Of a DNA stretch of 64,000 bases, positions 1 to 8,236 are shown in pieces (position 1 is the first letter of the stretch; every line of letters starts with the position of its first letter). The stretch comes from Haloplanus aerogenes (GTDB lineage: Archaea; Halobacteriota; Halobacteria; Halobacteriales; Haloferacaceae), in contig NZ_CP034145.1 in NCBI RefSeq assembly GCF_003856835.1, positions 2,232,001 to 2,296,000 on the forward strand, in the 5' to 3' direction. The position numbers and the translations under genes are program-made. Under the pieces are notes generated by a model. The model did no database searches. It had not been told where the DNA came from and saw nothing but the letters and a program-made list of their open reading frames with translations.

Positions 1-176
1 GCAGGGAAGAATTGGGGGGTGACTGGTATCGGTAGCGTACTGTGCGGATCGTCTCGGAGAGAACCAAACGGTACTTTCCACCCGTGCGTTCGTTCCAGAT
101 CCTGCCGCGACCCGTCGGTGATGGCGTACCAGATGGTACCGCAGTGACGGCTGGGCCGAGAAACTAGATTCCGAAT

Positions 177-995
177 TCACTGCCCAGGGTCGCGTACGGT
201 CACTAACCCTTGAGCCATGAGTCGCCGGGCGATCACCACGAGGCCGTTCCCGAACCCCTCACCGAAGATTGCCTGTTCCTCTTTGGATTCAGGCATGATC
301 GAACTCACGAGAAACGCCGACCGGTCGATCAGTACCAACCGGCCGATCGCCGTGTCCTTCTCGGCGGTGTCCTCGCCGTGGAGCCACTCCAGCCCCGAGA
401 TAAACGTCGTGGCACCTGGGACGGCCGTCTGAACATGATCTTCAAGGGATGGGGTGAGCGCTCCGATGATTATCTCGACGCCGTCACCGATACCATTTAG
501 CGTGGTGACGAGGTCGTCGGTCAGCAGCGATTCGTCACCGACGACGAGTACGACCTCCTCAGCCGCGTTTTCGATGAGATCGTTTGTCCGATTCTCGATC
601 GCGGTTCGCCCGGACATCGACCACACTTCTTGAACGGGGGATTCGTCGTCCAGGTCCACGATATCGATCGTGGTGAGGGCGTCGTGTAGTCGCTCCACGC
701 GATCATCGTACTGGTCCCGGAGCGTCTCGGTCGCCTCCTCCAGGGATACCGCCCGAAACTGCTGTGGACTGGAGTGTTGGGTTTCGACCAGTCCTTGCAC
801 TTCGAGCACTCGAATCGCGTCGTAGATGCGCGTCCGAGGGACCTCGGTCACCTCGCTAAGTTGCTTTGCCGTCCCAGTATTCAGACGGGAGAGGCCAACG
901 AAACACCGCGCCTCGTACTCCTTCAAGCCAAGTTGCTGTAGTACCTCTATCGCCTCATCGATGTTTTCAGAATGTCCAAGGGCGGATTTGGCCAT
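177..995 (-). CDS. TrmB family transcriptional regulator
   Basis: This is a 272-residue protein with an N-terminal TrmB-type winged helix at about residues 12-80 (motif RTRIYDAIRVLEVQGLVE). A short helical linker follows, then a C-terminal effector-type domain with a phospholipase-D-like fold feel (VVLVVGDESLL, IIIGALTP). TrmB proteins in archaea sense sugars or metabolites and repress or activate nearby promoters. This one resembles the shorter haloarchaeal TrmB-like regulators rather than the long sugar-binding form. It starts at ATG 995, and no operon partner is visible. The target is unknown. I am confident of the family and not of the ligand. Confidence 0.85.
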   Translation of the reverse strand: MAKSALGHSENIDEAIEVLQQLGLKEYEARCFVGLSRLNTGTAKQLSEVTEVPRTRIYDAIRVLEVQGLVETQHSSPQQFRAVSLEEATETLRDQYDDRVERLHDALTTIDIVDLDDESPVQEVWSMSGRTAIENRTNDLIENAAEEVVLVVGDESLLTDDLVTTLNGIGDGVEIIIGALTPSLEDHVQTAVPGATTFISGLEWLHGEDTAEKDTAIGRLVLIDRSAFLVSSIMPESKEEQAIFGEGFGNGLVVIARRLMAQGLVTVRDPGQ

Positions 996-1160
996 AACAT
1001 GGCTAGGCCCCCCAAACAGAAAACCCCGTTCACCCAGAAAATCACTCCATTTTGAAATTTCAACCTAATTCGGTTATTTATGGATATATTGAAATAGAAA
1101 TGTGGGCCGAGAGCTTACATTCGCAAATAGGTTTGAATATTTCAAGCAGTCTCCCGACTA

Positions 1161-1679
1161 TCATTGACCGGTGATCGACCCGTCGTCGCTGTCGTCGTCC
1201 TGACCCGCGTCGGGCTCCGTCCGGGGATAGAAGTGATCCCAAGACTGGACCTTCGTCTCGGAGATAATCTCGGAGCTATGCATCGTCATGCCCAGGTCCA
1301 CCAGTTCGTTGCGAATCTCTTCGATCTCCCCGATCGTACCGGCGACGACCTCGATGTGGACGTTCCGCTCGCCTCCAAGCAAATCGCGGGTAGTCACCAC
1401 CCCGCGAACGTCGAGGATCTGTTCCCTCAGCGATTCCAGCTTGTTCGGATCGATCGTGCAGACAAACATGATGTGGAGTGGGTAGCCCGCTTGCTCGTAG
1501 TTGATCTCGGGGTGGTAGCCCCGGATCACGCCCTCGTCTTCGAGTTTGTCGAGGCGATTCCGGACCGTCGTGGAGGTCACATTCACCTTCTCGGCGATCT
1601 CCGTATTGGTCTGACGTGCGTTGAGCTGGAGTTGATGCAGAATGCTCCGGTCCACGTCGTCGAGTAGGATGTCGTCCAT
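1161..1679 (-). CDS. Lrp/AsnC family transcriptional regulator
   Basis: This is a 172-residue feast/famine regulator. The N-terminal helix-turn-helix covers residues about 3-60 (DDVDRSILHQLQLNARQ, TSTTVRNRLDKLEDEGVIRG). The C-terminal RAM/AsnC ligand-binding domain covers about 65-150 (IMFVCTIDPNKLESLRE, GERNVHIEVVAG). The tail is acidic. The frame is open further upstream, but homology begins at ATG 1679, which I take as the start. These proteins form octamers that bind amino acids or other small molecules and regulate transport and metabolism. It is transcribed alone, and its target cannot be read from the sequence. Confidence 0.88.
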   Translation of the reverse strand: MDDILLDDVDRSILHQLQLNARQTNTEIAEKVNVTSTTVRNRLDKLEDEGVIRGYHPEINYEQAGYPLHIMFVCTIDPNKLESLREQILDVRGVVTTRDLLGGERNVHIEVVAGTIGEIEEIRNELVDLGMTMHSSEIISETKVQSWDHFYPRTEPDAGQDDDSDDGSITGQ

Positions 1680-2267
1680 TCCATGTCCTTGGACGGGGCG
1701 ACTGAAAAGTCCCCATGTGCCCTTCAAAGGATTCGCTCTGATCTCCCAGTTACAGGCGCAAACACCTGAACCGGCACCTGTCCTGTGCTGAATGCATCCT
1801 CTCTGAGGGACCAGTAAGAAGCGGCAGGGTTGGAAACTGGCTGCTGGCTGTAGTCTGACCGAACTCATGTAGAATCACCCTTCTTACCGTGGATTCATCC
1901 TCTGTATCTTGTACGCCACCAGTATCAACTGCTGAGGGTTTCCACTCGGCGGATTTCTTCGGAAAGAGGGGGTTTCTAGGATTCTGAGTCTCGGATAGAG
2001 ACTCGCTGTACTACAGGTCGCTACTGTTCGGGGGTCACCTTCCTACCAGTCGTCATCGACACTTCAGACCGACCTTGTTCGACAGTCTCGGCGTTCTCCT
2101 GCGCCAGCCACCAGTCGGGGGTCCAGTCCGTGCATATGTTCGCGTCTTCAGGCGCAGGTTGATCTGTAGCCACAGTTTGGTATCCTCCTTGGCTGTCGGG
2201 ATACTGAATTTCAGATGGGTTTAGTTTCACTCCGGATGGATGAGGTATATGCGTCGCCCTGTCGTCG
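1680..2267. other. gene-poor stretch upstream of the Lrp-type regulator
   Basis: I see no convincing gene. Reading frames here lack family resemblance or a start in context. A minus-strand frame ending near 2021 contains a plausible-looking peptide (LAQENAETVEQGRSE) that I could not assign. Confidence 0.4.
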
Positions 2268-2282
2268 GTGAGGGTACGGCCG

Positions 2283-2504
2283 ATGTCTCTCGTTACGAAG
2301 ACGCTGGAGCTGCACCTCATCGCCCCCAACGTGCACAAAGAGCTATTCCCCGAACGGTTCAAAGATGTCGACGTAGGCGGTCGTGAAGAGCCGCTGCACA
2401 AATTTCAGAGGACCCCTGTGATGAGTGCTATTGGTATCGAGACCAATAGTGCTATGGCATTGGCCTTCGAACCAATAGCTGAGGATGGGCTCGCTGACCG
2501 ATGA
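2283..2504 (+). pseudogene. possible TnpB (IS1341-type) N-terminal remnant
   Basis: The first residues (TKTLELHLIAPNVHK) resemble from memory the start of haloarchaeal IS1341-type TnpB proteins. The likeness stops after about 20 residues and the rest is not TnpB-like. If correct, this is the stub of a deleted IS200/IS605-type element next to the toxin-antitoxin pair. It could also be an unrelated short frame. Support is weak. Confidence 0.2.
2428..2478 (+). promoter_or_regulatory. three ACCAATAG boxes, probable toxin-antitoxin operator
   Basis: CTATTGGT at 2428-2435 and ACCAATAG at 2442-2449 form a perfect 8-bp inverted repeat with a 6-nt spacer. A third ACCAATAG lies at 2471-2478, only 6 nt before the ATG at 2485. 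Repeats of this kind directly upstream of a toxin-antitoxin gene pair are typical of autoregulatory operators. That the neighbouring antitoxin binds them is inference. Confidence 0.55.
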
Positions 2505-2823
2505 CGACCTCGATGGCGTAAGCGAGGGACAGAAGTACCCTGACGGGACTGTAGTCCGCGTGTTCTGCATGCGGACTGACCGCGACGCGTACCCGTCTGG
2601 GTGGGCGTACAAGCTCCACTACGGTGCGTCGGAGCCGGACCCGCCCCGCACGCTCGATGATGGGACGATTCGTCGGTATGATAACTCGCACGAGGACACA
2701 AAAGGGCACGAACTGCACGTCGCCCCTGACCCCAAACCGGAGATCATCGAATTCCCTGGCATGGTCGAACTCTGGGAACGGTTTTGGAGCGAAATCCCGA
2801 AACCCGAACTTGAGGTCACGTGA
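2485..2823 (+). CDS. TumE-family (DUF6516) toxin-like protein
   Basis: This 112-residue protein matches in layout the haloarchaeal DUF6516/TumE family. It has an acidic N-terminus, a conserved central part (GWAYKLHYGA, TIRRYDNSHEDTKGHE) and a C-terminal helix (ELWERFWSEI). The YDN-HxxxKGHH-like stretch is the family hallmark. In bacteria TumE proteins pair with an HTH antitoxin. Here the next gene, 22 nt downstream, is exactly such an HTH protein, which strengthens the call. The molecular activity of the archaeal members is not established. Translation probably starts at ATG 2485, inside the ACCAATAG-rich promoter. Confidence 0.7.
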   Translation: MGSLTDDDLDGVSEGQKYPDGTVVRVFCMRTDRDAYPSGWAYKLHYGASEPDPPRTLDDGTIRRYDNSHEDTKGHELHVAPDPKPEIIEFPGMVELWERFWSEIPKPELEVT

Positions 2824-2845
2824 GGCCATCACCACGGTGATACCC

Positions 2846-3295
2846 ATGAACGATTCCACTCCACCGCTGCATCCGATCGAACGCGAACAGCTTCGGGCTG
2901 CGTCGACGCTCGTCGTGACAGTCAAATCGTCCGACGAGTTCCACGACCACGTCACCGACGGCATCGAGTCGCTCGAACAGGGCGATACGGTGGACGCTAC
3001 GCCGACGCTCTCATTTACCAGCTACGACGACCTCATGGAGACGCTGACGCCGCGTGTCCTCGAACTCATCGAGGCCATTCGTCGGGACGAACCATCCAGC
3101 ATCAATGAGACTGCCCGGGTCGTTGATCGAGACGTAAAGAACGTCCACGAGGAACTCAGTCGGCTTGCCCAACTGGGAATCATCTTCTTCGAAGAAGATG
3201 GTCAGAGCAAGCGCCCGGTCGTCTGGTTCGACGAACTCGTCATCAACCTCCCGTTCGATCCCGACGCTGGAGATACAGCGGCTGCAGCATCGTAG
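2846..3295 (+). CDS. HVO_A0114-type HTH protein, probable antitoxin
   Basis: This is a 149-residue winged-helix protein. Its N-terminal half contains a TLSFTSYDDLMETLTPRV segment that matches the haloarchaeal HVO_A0114-like DNA-binding proteins. The C-terminal helix-turn-helix follows (INETARVVDRDVKNVHEELS, LAQLGIIFFEE). The reading frame is open upstream to 2624, but the family start is ATG 2846. It follows the TumE-like gene by 22 nt in the usual toxin-then-antitoxin order of this family. It is expected to neutralise the toxin and repress the operon, most simply through the ACCAATAG boxes. The antitoxin role is inferred from gene order. Confidence 0.7.
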   Translation: MNDSTPPLHPIEREQLRAASTLVVTVKSSDEFHDHVTDGIESLEQGDTVDATPTLSFTSYDDLMETLTPRVLELIEAIRRDEPSSINETARVVDRDVKNVHEELSRLAQLGIIFFEEDGQSKRPVVWFDELVINLPFDPDAGDTAAAAS

Positions 3296-3303
3296 GGGCA
3301 CAC

Positions 3304-3408
3304 ATGCTGTTCGATGACGTAGTTGAGGAAGGACTTGCGATGCACGATCTGTCCGGAAGCGAGAACGCTGAAGACGCAGGCCGAATAGCTGCGATGCTGG
3401 ACAACTGA
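3304..3408 (+). CDS. small hypothetical protein (34 aa)
   Basis: A short frame starts at ATG 3304, 8 nt after the antitoxin stop, and encodes an acidic peptide (ends AGRIAAMLDN). Tight spacing and amino-acid composition typical of haloarchaeal proteins are the only support. It may be a fragment of a longer lost gene between the antitoxin and the next HTH gene. Confidence 0.3.
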   Translation: MLFDDVVEEGLAMHDLSGSENAEDAGRIAAMLDN

Positions 3409-3426
3409 ACGACTGGTGGTTGAATC

Positions 3427-3997
3427 ATGCCTGACGACACACGCCGTGCGAACGGATCGGTAGTCGGAGATCTCCTCTCAGTCGCAACTCTCCTCGAGAA
3501 TCCACAGCTGGCAGGTCTGTACGCGTACCTCTATCGTGAAGAGCCTGCGACCGTTCGCGAGGTCATGAACGCGCTCGACTTCTCTCGGGAGACCACTCGG
3601 ACGTTACTGTCTCGTCTTGAGGAGATGGGCACAGTTGAGACGCCCACTGACGACGAGCCACAGAAGTACCGAGCTCTCGTTGTCCGCGGATCAGGTCGAT
3701 CGGACCTACACAGTGACGCCGGCGTTGATCGACGCTGTCGGCAGACGAAGTGCAGACGGCGACATCGATACGTACATCGATCGTCACGGACTCGCTGGGC
3801 TTACGACGGCGCTCATCTATGCTGTCGATCGGGAACGATCCAGAGTGACACATCGGCTGATGGCCCGTGATCTGGATATCGCCCCGTTGGAAGCCGAGAT
3901 TACTCTTCAAGCACTTCGTCCAGTCGTCCACGACCACTTCGAGATTGAGGTCGCAGACAGTGGCGATGTATTTGAGTCCGAAAGCAACGCCCCGTGA
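3427..3997 (+). pseudogene. frameshifted HTH (winged-helix) protein
   Basis: The first part, from ATG 3427, encodes an ArsR/MarR-like winged helix (NPQLAGLYAYLYREEPATV, SRETTRTLLSRLEEMGTVE). After about residue 80 the natural continuation is found in the next frame (SADQVDRTYTVTPALIDAVG, then DRHGLAGLTTALIYAVDRE), ending at 3997. The switch falls near 3675-3690 and fits loss of a single base. The two halves together match a common haloarchaeal HTH protein of about 190 residues found near toxin-antitoxin loci. It is either a recent inactivation or a sequencing error. Confidence 0.65.
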
Positions 3998-4082
3998 AGG
4001 AAGCTCACACCTTTCCTCGCTATCTGCATATCGACGTTGTAGTAGCCATTTTGACTGTTGCCGAATTACTGGTACCTATTAG

Positions 4083-4802
4083 ATGTGCGAACTGTTCGAT
4101 GAGACGGCGGCCCGCGTGCTCCTCGCGATCGACCCTGGAGAGTCGATCCGGCAGGTCGCCCAGCATCTCCACACCCCTTACGAGACGGTTCGACAGGCCG
4201 TGAATCGACTCGAGGCCGCAGGATATCTCGTCTACGACGACGGCTTGTTAGTCACCGACGAGCACGTCCGCGAGACGGCGCTTACCCTTCTCACCACGAG
4301 TGGTGGCGTGAGTCCGCCGTCCATCGAGGAGGCGTACGTCCTCCCGCAGTTCGGCGACTGGCCGTTCGCATTCGCCCGGATCGATGCAGTTTACGTCTGG
4401 ACGCAAGGTGGCTACCAGGTCGGTCGCGATCCCGACGACTATCCGCTGTTTCTCGCCGTCCGTGAACAGGATGTCGAGGCGTGGCAGGGCTTTTTCGAGC
4501 AGTTCGGACTGCCGACGGCGTTCGAGCGACAGCCACGGGACGGACTCGATGGCCCGCTCCAGATCGTCCTTGATCTCCGACCGACGGTGTACAATATTCA
4601 GCTATCGCTGCTGATCGCACTCCTCGATTCGTACGAGGGCTCGCTGGCGTCGGATACGTACCAGGAGTATATTGAGACCGCCGGGGAGCTCCTCCGAAAA
4701 CCAGTGTTGATGATCCAGCTCGCGCTGAAAGATCACGACCGACCAGTAGTTGAGACTGGCGCTCTCAATACACGGCCAGCTGCTCTTGCATTAGAACCGT
4801 GA
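4083..4802 (+). CDS. winged-helix protein of unknown target
   Basis: This 239-residue protein has an N-terminal winged helix at residues 5-65 (SIRQVAQHLHTPYETVRQAV, RLEAAGYLVYDDG). A longer C-terminal domain follows (VLPQFGDWPFAFARIDAVYVW, then LQIVLDLRPTV) that I do not recognise with certainty. It is found in haloarchaea beside similar small HTH genes and toxin-antitoxin pairs. It could be a sensor-regulator or part of a two-gene control module with the frameshifted HTH gene 85 nt upstream. Confidence 0.65.
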   Translation: MCELFDETAARVLLAIDPGESIRQVAQHLHTPYETVRQAVNRLEAAGYLVYDDGLLVTDEHVRETALTLLTTSGGVSPPSIEEAYVLPQFGDWPFAFARIDAVYVWTQGGYQVGRDPDDYPLFLAVREQDVEAWQGFFEQFGLPTAFERQPRDGLDGPLQIVLDLRPTVYNIQLSLLIALLDSYEGSLASDTYQEYIETAGELLRKPVLMIQLALKDHDRPVVETGALNTRPAALALEP

Positions 4803-4814
4803 TAGAAACGGACC

Positions 4815-5549
4815 TCAGTCCGCACTCTGTTCGGACGGGTTCGGTCGACTCGCCTGGAGAGGATTTGTCGTTGAGGTCGCAGTTACCAGTCGGAGGAACC
4901 GCCCCGCGTTGGTGAGGAGTTTGTTCTCCGCTTTCCGGAGGTGTTCCTCGTACGTCGACTTCGAGACGGATGTCCGGCCAGCAATCTCACGAAGGGATGT
5001 CTGCCGTGGTTGCTCGTAGTATCCGCTTTCGAGCGCCAACTGGAGTGCTGCCAGTTGCCGGTCGGTGAGGTCGTCGAACAGCTGATCGACCGGCGTCAGC
5101 ATACTGTGCGGAATTTGTTTCTCCGCAATCTCGGTTTTCGAGAGGAGTTCGATGTCTCGGTCGGCACGCAGGTCGCCGAGTAATGCCCGGATGTCGTCCT
5201 CGTCGAAGGCGATAACAGTGTAGTGTTCCCAGCCCTGTCGATAGATCGTTGGTGACTGGTACAAACAGTTGTGATCCTCGAAGCGGTCGATTATCGACTG
5301 TTCGAGGGAACAGAGACACGACTGTGTTACAACGTGGTAGCCGGAGTCGTCGACTGACTCGTGGAGAACCGTCCCGAGACGATCGATGTCATCGAGGAGC
5401 TGGTCTGTCGGTGTTTGCTCCGACGAGATCTCCAGCACTTGGCAGTTACTCAACGGCCACTCGCGGATGGTGAGGTCCGGGTGGTGTTCCGATATCGCTC
5501 GGTATGGACACTCGTGTTTCACCCGGAGCGACGCCTCGTACAGAGCCAT
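4815..5549 (-). CDS. HTH_10 (bacterio-opsin activator-like) regulator
   Basis: This 244-residue protein has an N-terminal haloarchaeal sensor-like region (residues 1-150) and a C-terminal HTH_10 domain. The domain shows the usual sequence: LTDRQLAALQLALESGYYE, then TSLREIAGRTSVSKSTYEEHL. It is transcribed divergently from the rhodanese/MBL pseudogene. A TATA-like ATTAAT at 5572-5578 lies about 25 nt upstream of its ATG, and a near-perfect palindrome at 5581-5598 separates the two promoters. Family members regulate bop, dms and denitrification genes. The local arrangement suggests that it controls, or once controlled, the sulfur/MBL gene next door. Confidence 0.82.
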   Translation of the reverse strand: MALYEASLRVKHECPYRAISEHHPDLTIREWPLSNCQVLEISSEQTPTDQLLDDIDRLGTVLHESVDDSGYHVVTQSCLCSLEQSIIDRFEDHNCLYQSPTIYRQGWEHYTVIAFDEDDIRALLGDLRADRDIELLSKTEIAEKQIPHSMLTPVDQLFDDLTDRQLAALQLALESGYYEQPRQTSLREIAGRTSVSKSTYEEHLRKAENKLLTNAGRFLRLVTATSTTNPLQASRPNPSEQSAD

Positions 5550-5580
5550 ACTGGATATTGTGAATCCTCGAAATTAATGG

Positions 5581-5598
5581 TGCCGGTCATGTCCGGCA
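5581..5598. promoter_or_regulatory. 18-bp palindrome between divergent promoters
   Basis: TGCCGGTCATGTCCGGCA pairs at 16 of 18 positions with a CATG centre. To its left is the TATA-like element of the HTH_10 gene. To its right is CTATAT at 5603-5608, about 30 nt before the ATG at 5638. This is the expected place for a shared operator. The binding protein is inferred, most simply the adjacent HTH_10 regulator. Confidence 0.55.
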
Positions 5599-5637
5599 GT
5601 ACCTATATTCAAACACTCTTCCTACAGATTGGTACCG

Positions 5638-6390
5638 ATGTCAGAGATTGCACCGGATGAACTCAGCAGGCGGTTGCAAACTGACGGCAATGACGTACTC
5701 GTTCTAGACATACGTCACCGAGAGGACTTCGAAAACTGGCATATTCCTGGCAGCACGAACGTCGATGTCTACGACCGTCTGGTCAACGAACCAGCCACAG
5801 CGAAAGAATCGCTCACGGAGTTGCCCAAACAGAAGGAAATTGTCACTGTGTGCACCGAGGGTGTCGTCTCTCAGACTGCGACGGACGTGTTGCGGGAAAT
5901 GGGATACGATGCTGCGACCCTCGAAGACGGAATGAGCGGCTGGAGTCGGGTTCATCGACACGCCGCGGTTCCGGTCGATATCGACGGGCAGTTGATACAG
6001 GTCGCCCGCCCAGGGAAGGGTTGTCTCTCGCACATCCTCGTCTCGGACGGCTAGGCAGCCGTTTTCGATGCATCCTATTATCTCGACGCCTACGAGACGG
6101 TCATCGACGAGTACGACGCCGACCTCGTGGCTGCGCTCGATACACACGCTCATGCTGACCACGTATCCGGCGGTGCAGCCCTCGCTGCCCGTCATAACGT
6201 TCCCTACTACCTCCATCCTGCAGACGCACTCGGGATCGATGCGTCTCCACTCGAAGACGGCCAGACCATCACGATCGGCACCGTCGAAATTTCGGTGATC
6301 CACACGCCGGGTCACAGCGAAGGGAGCGTCTCGTACTCACAGAGGATAAAGTTTGATCTGGATGTTGCGGACGACTTCCATACTTCATAA
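5638..6390 (+). pseudogene. rhodanese-MBL fold fusion, broken by in-frame stop
   Basis: The N-terminal part is a complete rhodanese domain (VLVLDIRHREDFENWHIPG; active-loop cysteine in VTVCTEGVVSQTA), followed by a linker. An amber codon at 6052-6054 interrupts the frame. The same frame then continues as a metallo-beta-lactamase domain with the HTHAHADHVSGG metal motif and VIHTPGHSEGSVSY. Homology ends abruptly around 6335, before the rest of the MBL fold. Intact relatives (persulfide dioxygenase/rhodanese types, sulfide or persulfide handling) are about 380 residues long. The rhodanese half alone could still be made. ATG 5638 is preferred over TTG 5629 because it fits a leaderless start 30 nt from the TATA box. 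Confidence 0.75.
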
Positions 6391-6559
6391 GTGCGCGACG
6401 TCATCTGACTCGCTATCGGCGAGTTCGTCGGATACCGACAAACAGTCCACAGCCGAGGCGCCGACGCCGGCGATTCAAACCGACGGGCCGGTCGACAGTT
6501 CTTCGACGAACGACCCTGCTCTTTGGTGCGGTAATCGTTCTATGACACCCACCTTTGGC

Positions 6560-6781
6560 CTATACCTCGGTCCGCTCGCAGTCCGGATCGTCGTACCCGT
6601 GCTCCGCGAGAACTTTCTTTAAGAGCTGTTTGCGTTCGACTTCGTTTGGGATTACCACCGCGTACACCCCCTCGTCGGAGAACCCGTACTCGCGCACACC
6701 AGGTTCCTTCTCGAGCGTCTCCGCGATACTGTCTTTGTCCTTTGCGGCGATGTCGACAACTGCGGTAGCTTTCATTGGCAT
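6560..6781 (-). CDS. small Lrp-ligand-domain-like protein
   Basis: This is a 73-residue stand-alone domain with a beta-alpha-beta pattern (MKATAVVDIAAKDKDSIAET, GVYAVVIPNEVERKQLLKKV). It resembles the AsnC/Lrp RAM domain or an ACT-like small-molecule binding domain without an HTH. Such orphan RAM proteins may modulate full-length Lrp regulators. It is followed by the ruined HTH_10 gene in the same orientation. I am fairly sure it is coding and unsure of function. Confidence 0.55.
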   Translation of the reverse strand: MPMKATAVVDIAAKDKDSIAETLEKEPGVREYGFSDEGVYAVVIPNEVERKQLLKKVLAEHGYDDPDCERTEV

Positions 6782-6952
6782 TGTCTATCATTAAACAATC
6801 GTTCGCCGAATAAACATTTCCCTCTTACGTAGTTGGAACGCTCTGAGGCCCTCGCAAGTGTTGATATGTACCTTGGCATCGGCGTATTCGCCGTCACCGT
6901 GGACGACGTATTTGCGGTCGACTCGTCGATCAGTCTGCGGCTTTCGCCGGGA

Positions 6953-7168
6953 TCACGTCCCGCTGTTTAGGTCGGTCACCGAATCGTACTCCCGGATCTC
7001 GTCGCAGATGGATTCGGGAGTGTCGCCGAGTATCTCGATACGAGCGGTGCCGGTCGTAGTATTCGCTGTGGCCGCGAGAACGCGAAATCACGTGTTGGGG
7101 TGCGCTCGGGATAGTTCGCTGATCCAGATTGAATCCGGAATCGTGATCGTGAGTTGTGCGTAGGGCAT
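6953..7168 (-). pseudogene. decayed HTH_10-type regulator (N-terminal part)
   Basis: Reading from ATG 7168, the start (MPYAQLTITIPDSIWISEL) is the typical N-terminus of bacterio-opsin-activator-like proteins and parallels the intact gene at 12745. A TGA at 7088-7090 interrupts it. The frame continues with the family pattern (FRVLAATANTTTGTARIEI, IREYDSVTDL) to another TGA at 6953-6955. The C-terminal HTH_10 domain is absent. This is a dead paralogue of the regulators still present at 4815 and 12745. Confidence 0.7.
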
Positions 7169-7234
7169 GGTCAATTGTTGTTCGATTGCTCGATCGCGCT
7201 CCCGACCGAGATGATCCGAACTACTCCACACCCT

Positions 7235-7258
7235 CTATTTTAGGTGCCCCTAAAATAG
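7235..7258. promoter_or_regulatory. perfect 10-bp inverted repeat, DtxR-like box
   Basis: CTATTTTAGG (7235-7244) and CCTAAAATAG (7249-7258) are perfect inverted arms around TGCC. The core TTAGG-N4-CCTAA resembles DtxR/SirR/Idr-type metal-dependent repressor sites. It lies 67 nt upstream of the dead HTH_10 gene, so it may be the relic of that gene's operator or belong to a lost neighbour. Confidence 0.5.
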
Positions 7259-7438
7259 GTTACCATGAACATATTCGGACCATGTTGAAATGACTGTCTC
7301 GAATGTCGGTTCGAATATTGGTCAGTTATACCGTCTCCAAACTTGGGGTTGTTATTGCCACGGGAGTGTCGGTCGTCCGGAGTTGGCGGTAGGGTTCCAC
7401 ATCGTTACGGATTGCCGGTGGCGGATCAGGGATCGCTG

Positions 7439-8114
7439 CTAGCTTTCGCATTCGGAAGGCATCTGTAAGCGATGATGCCGTCCGTATGCGAGAAGTGTAT
7501 CGCCCGGTAGAATGGTTTCGTCCCCGTCTAGTGTCCCCCGGAACGACCCGTCAGCACGAATGATACCCAGCGCTATGATGGCGTCAGTATCCTGACTCAC
7601 TTCCTGAAGCGGTTTGTTCGCGAAACAGTGGCTCTCGCTGACGTGAATTTCGGCGACTCTGTATCCGTCACGAAGTTGGAGGAGCTATCGATACCTCTGC
7701 GTATCGAGTGACGTAGTCCGACCGAGCCCCCCACACGATAATTGGCGTGACGAGACGGTCGAACCACCGACTCCTAGCGAACAGGAGTATCGCACTGCCC
7801 CCGACCACCAAGTAAGTGAACCTCACTGCATCGCTTCCTCTCTCTCCGGTGAACGACAGGACAAGCGTCACGATACCCGTTATGATTCCCACGTTTCCCA
7901 GCAGAATGAGAACTTTGACGATTCGACGACGGTCCGGGGTCGATATCGCATCCTCGGCTTCTTGGGTGGTGAACCCGACACCAGTGAAAGCTGATACTGC
8001 CTGAAACGATGCGATATCTGTTGATAGGCCCGTCATCGTCAACGCGATCGTTCCTGTTCGAATAATGATGACCGAGAATGCGAGCACGACGAGGAGGAAT
8101 ATGGCCGCGTACAT
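7439..8114 (-). pseudogene. TrkA-C domain membrane protein, frameshifted
   Basis: From ATG 8114 the frame encodes a 4-helix membrane region (FLLVVLAFSVIIIRTGTIAL, SAFTGVGFTTQEAE, VLILLGNVGIITGIV) typical of small potassium-channel-like TrkA-C proteins. It runs into a stop at 7668. The missing TrkA-C domain is in the next frame downstream (RDGYRVAEIHVSESHCF, then ETILPGDTLLAYGR) and ends at TAG 7439-7441. The break lies near 7676-7690 and fits a one-base indel. A TATA-like element is at 8145-8151. It is inactivated unless the frameshift is a sequencing error. Confidence 0.65.
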
Positions 8115-8157
8115 TCCGACTATACATTCACTCGCTCACATGGCTCTATACTGTTCG

Positions 8158-8201
8158 GTTCGGACTCCGAGTACGATTCCGAGCGGTCGTTCAGTCCGAA
8201 C
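8158..8201. terminator. hairpin after the RND exporter operon
   Basis: GTTCGGACT (8158-8166) and AGTCCGAAC (8193-8201) form a perfect 9-bp stem with a 26-nt loop between the end of the exporter gene and the TrkA-C pseudogene. There is no T-run. It may terminate or stabilise the upstream transcript. Confidence 0.3.
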
Positions 8202-8236
8202 TCGACAGTCGACTATCATAGGAGCGGACAGTTGAC

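Noticed and set aside
126..139. GTACCAGATGGTAC inverted repeat
   Set aside because: Short, downstream of the TrmB-type gene end, with no second copy or promoter context; likely chance or a weak terminator.
2021..2260. Minus-strand peptide ending near 2021
   Set aside because: Protein-like tail but no start in context, no recognised family, and surrounding DNA appears remnant.
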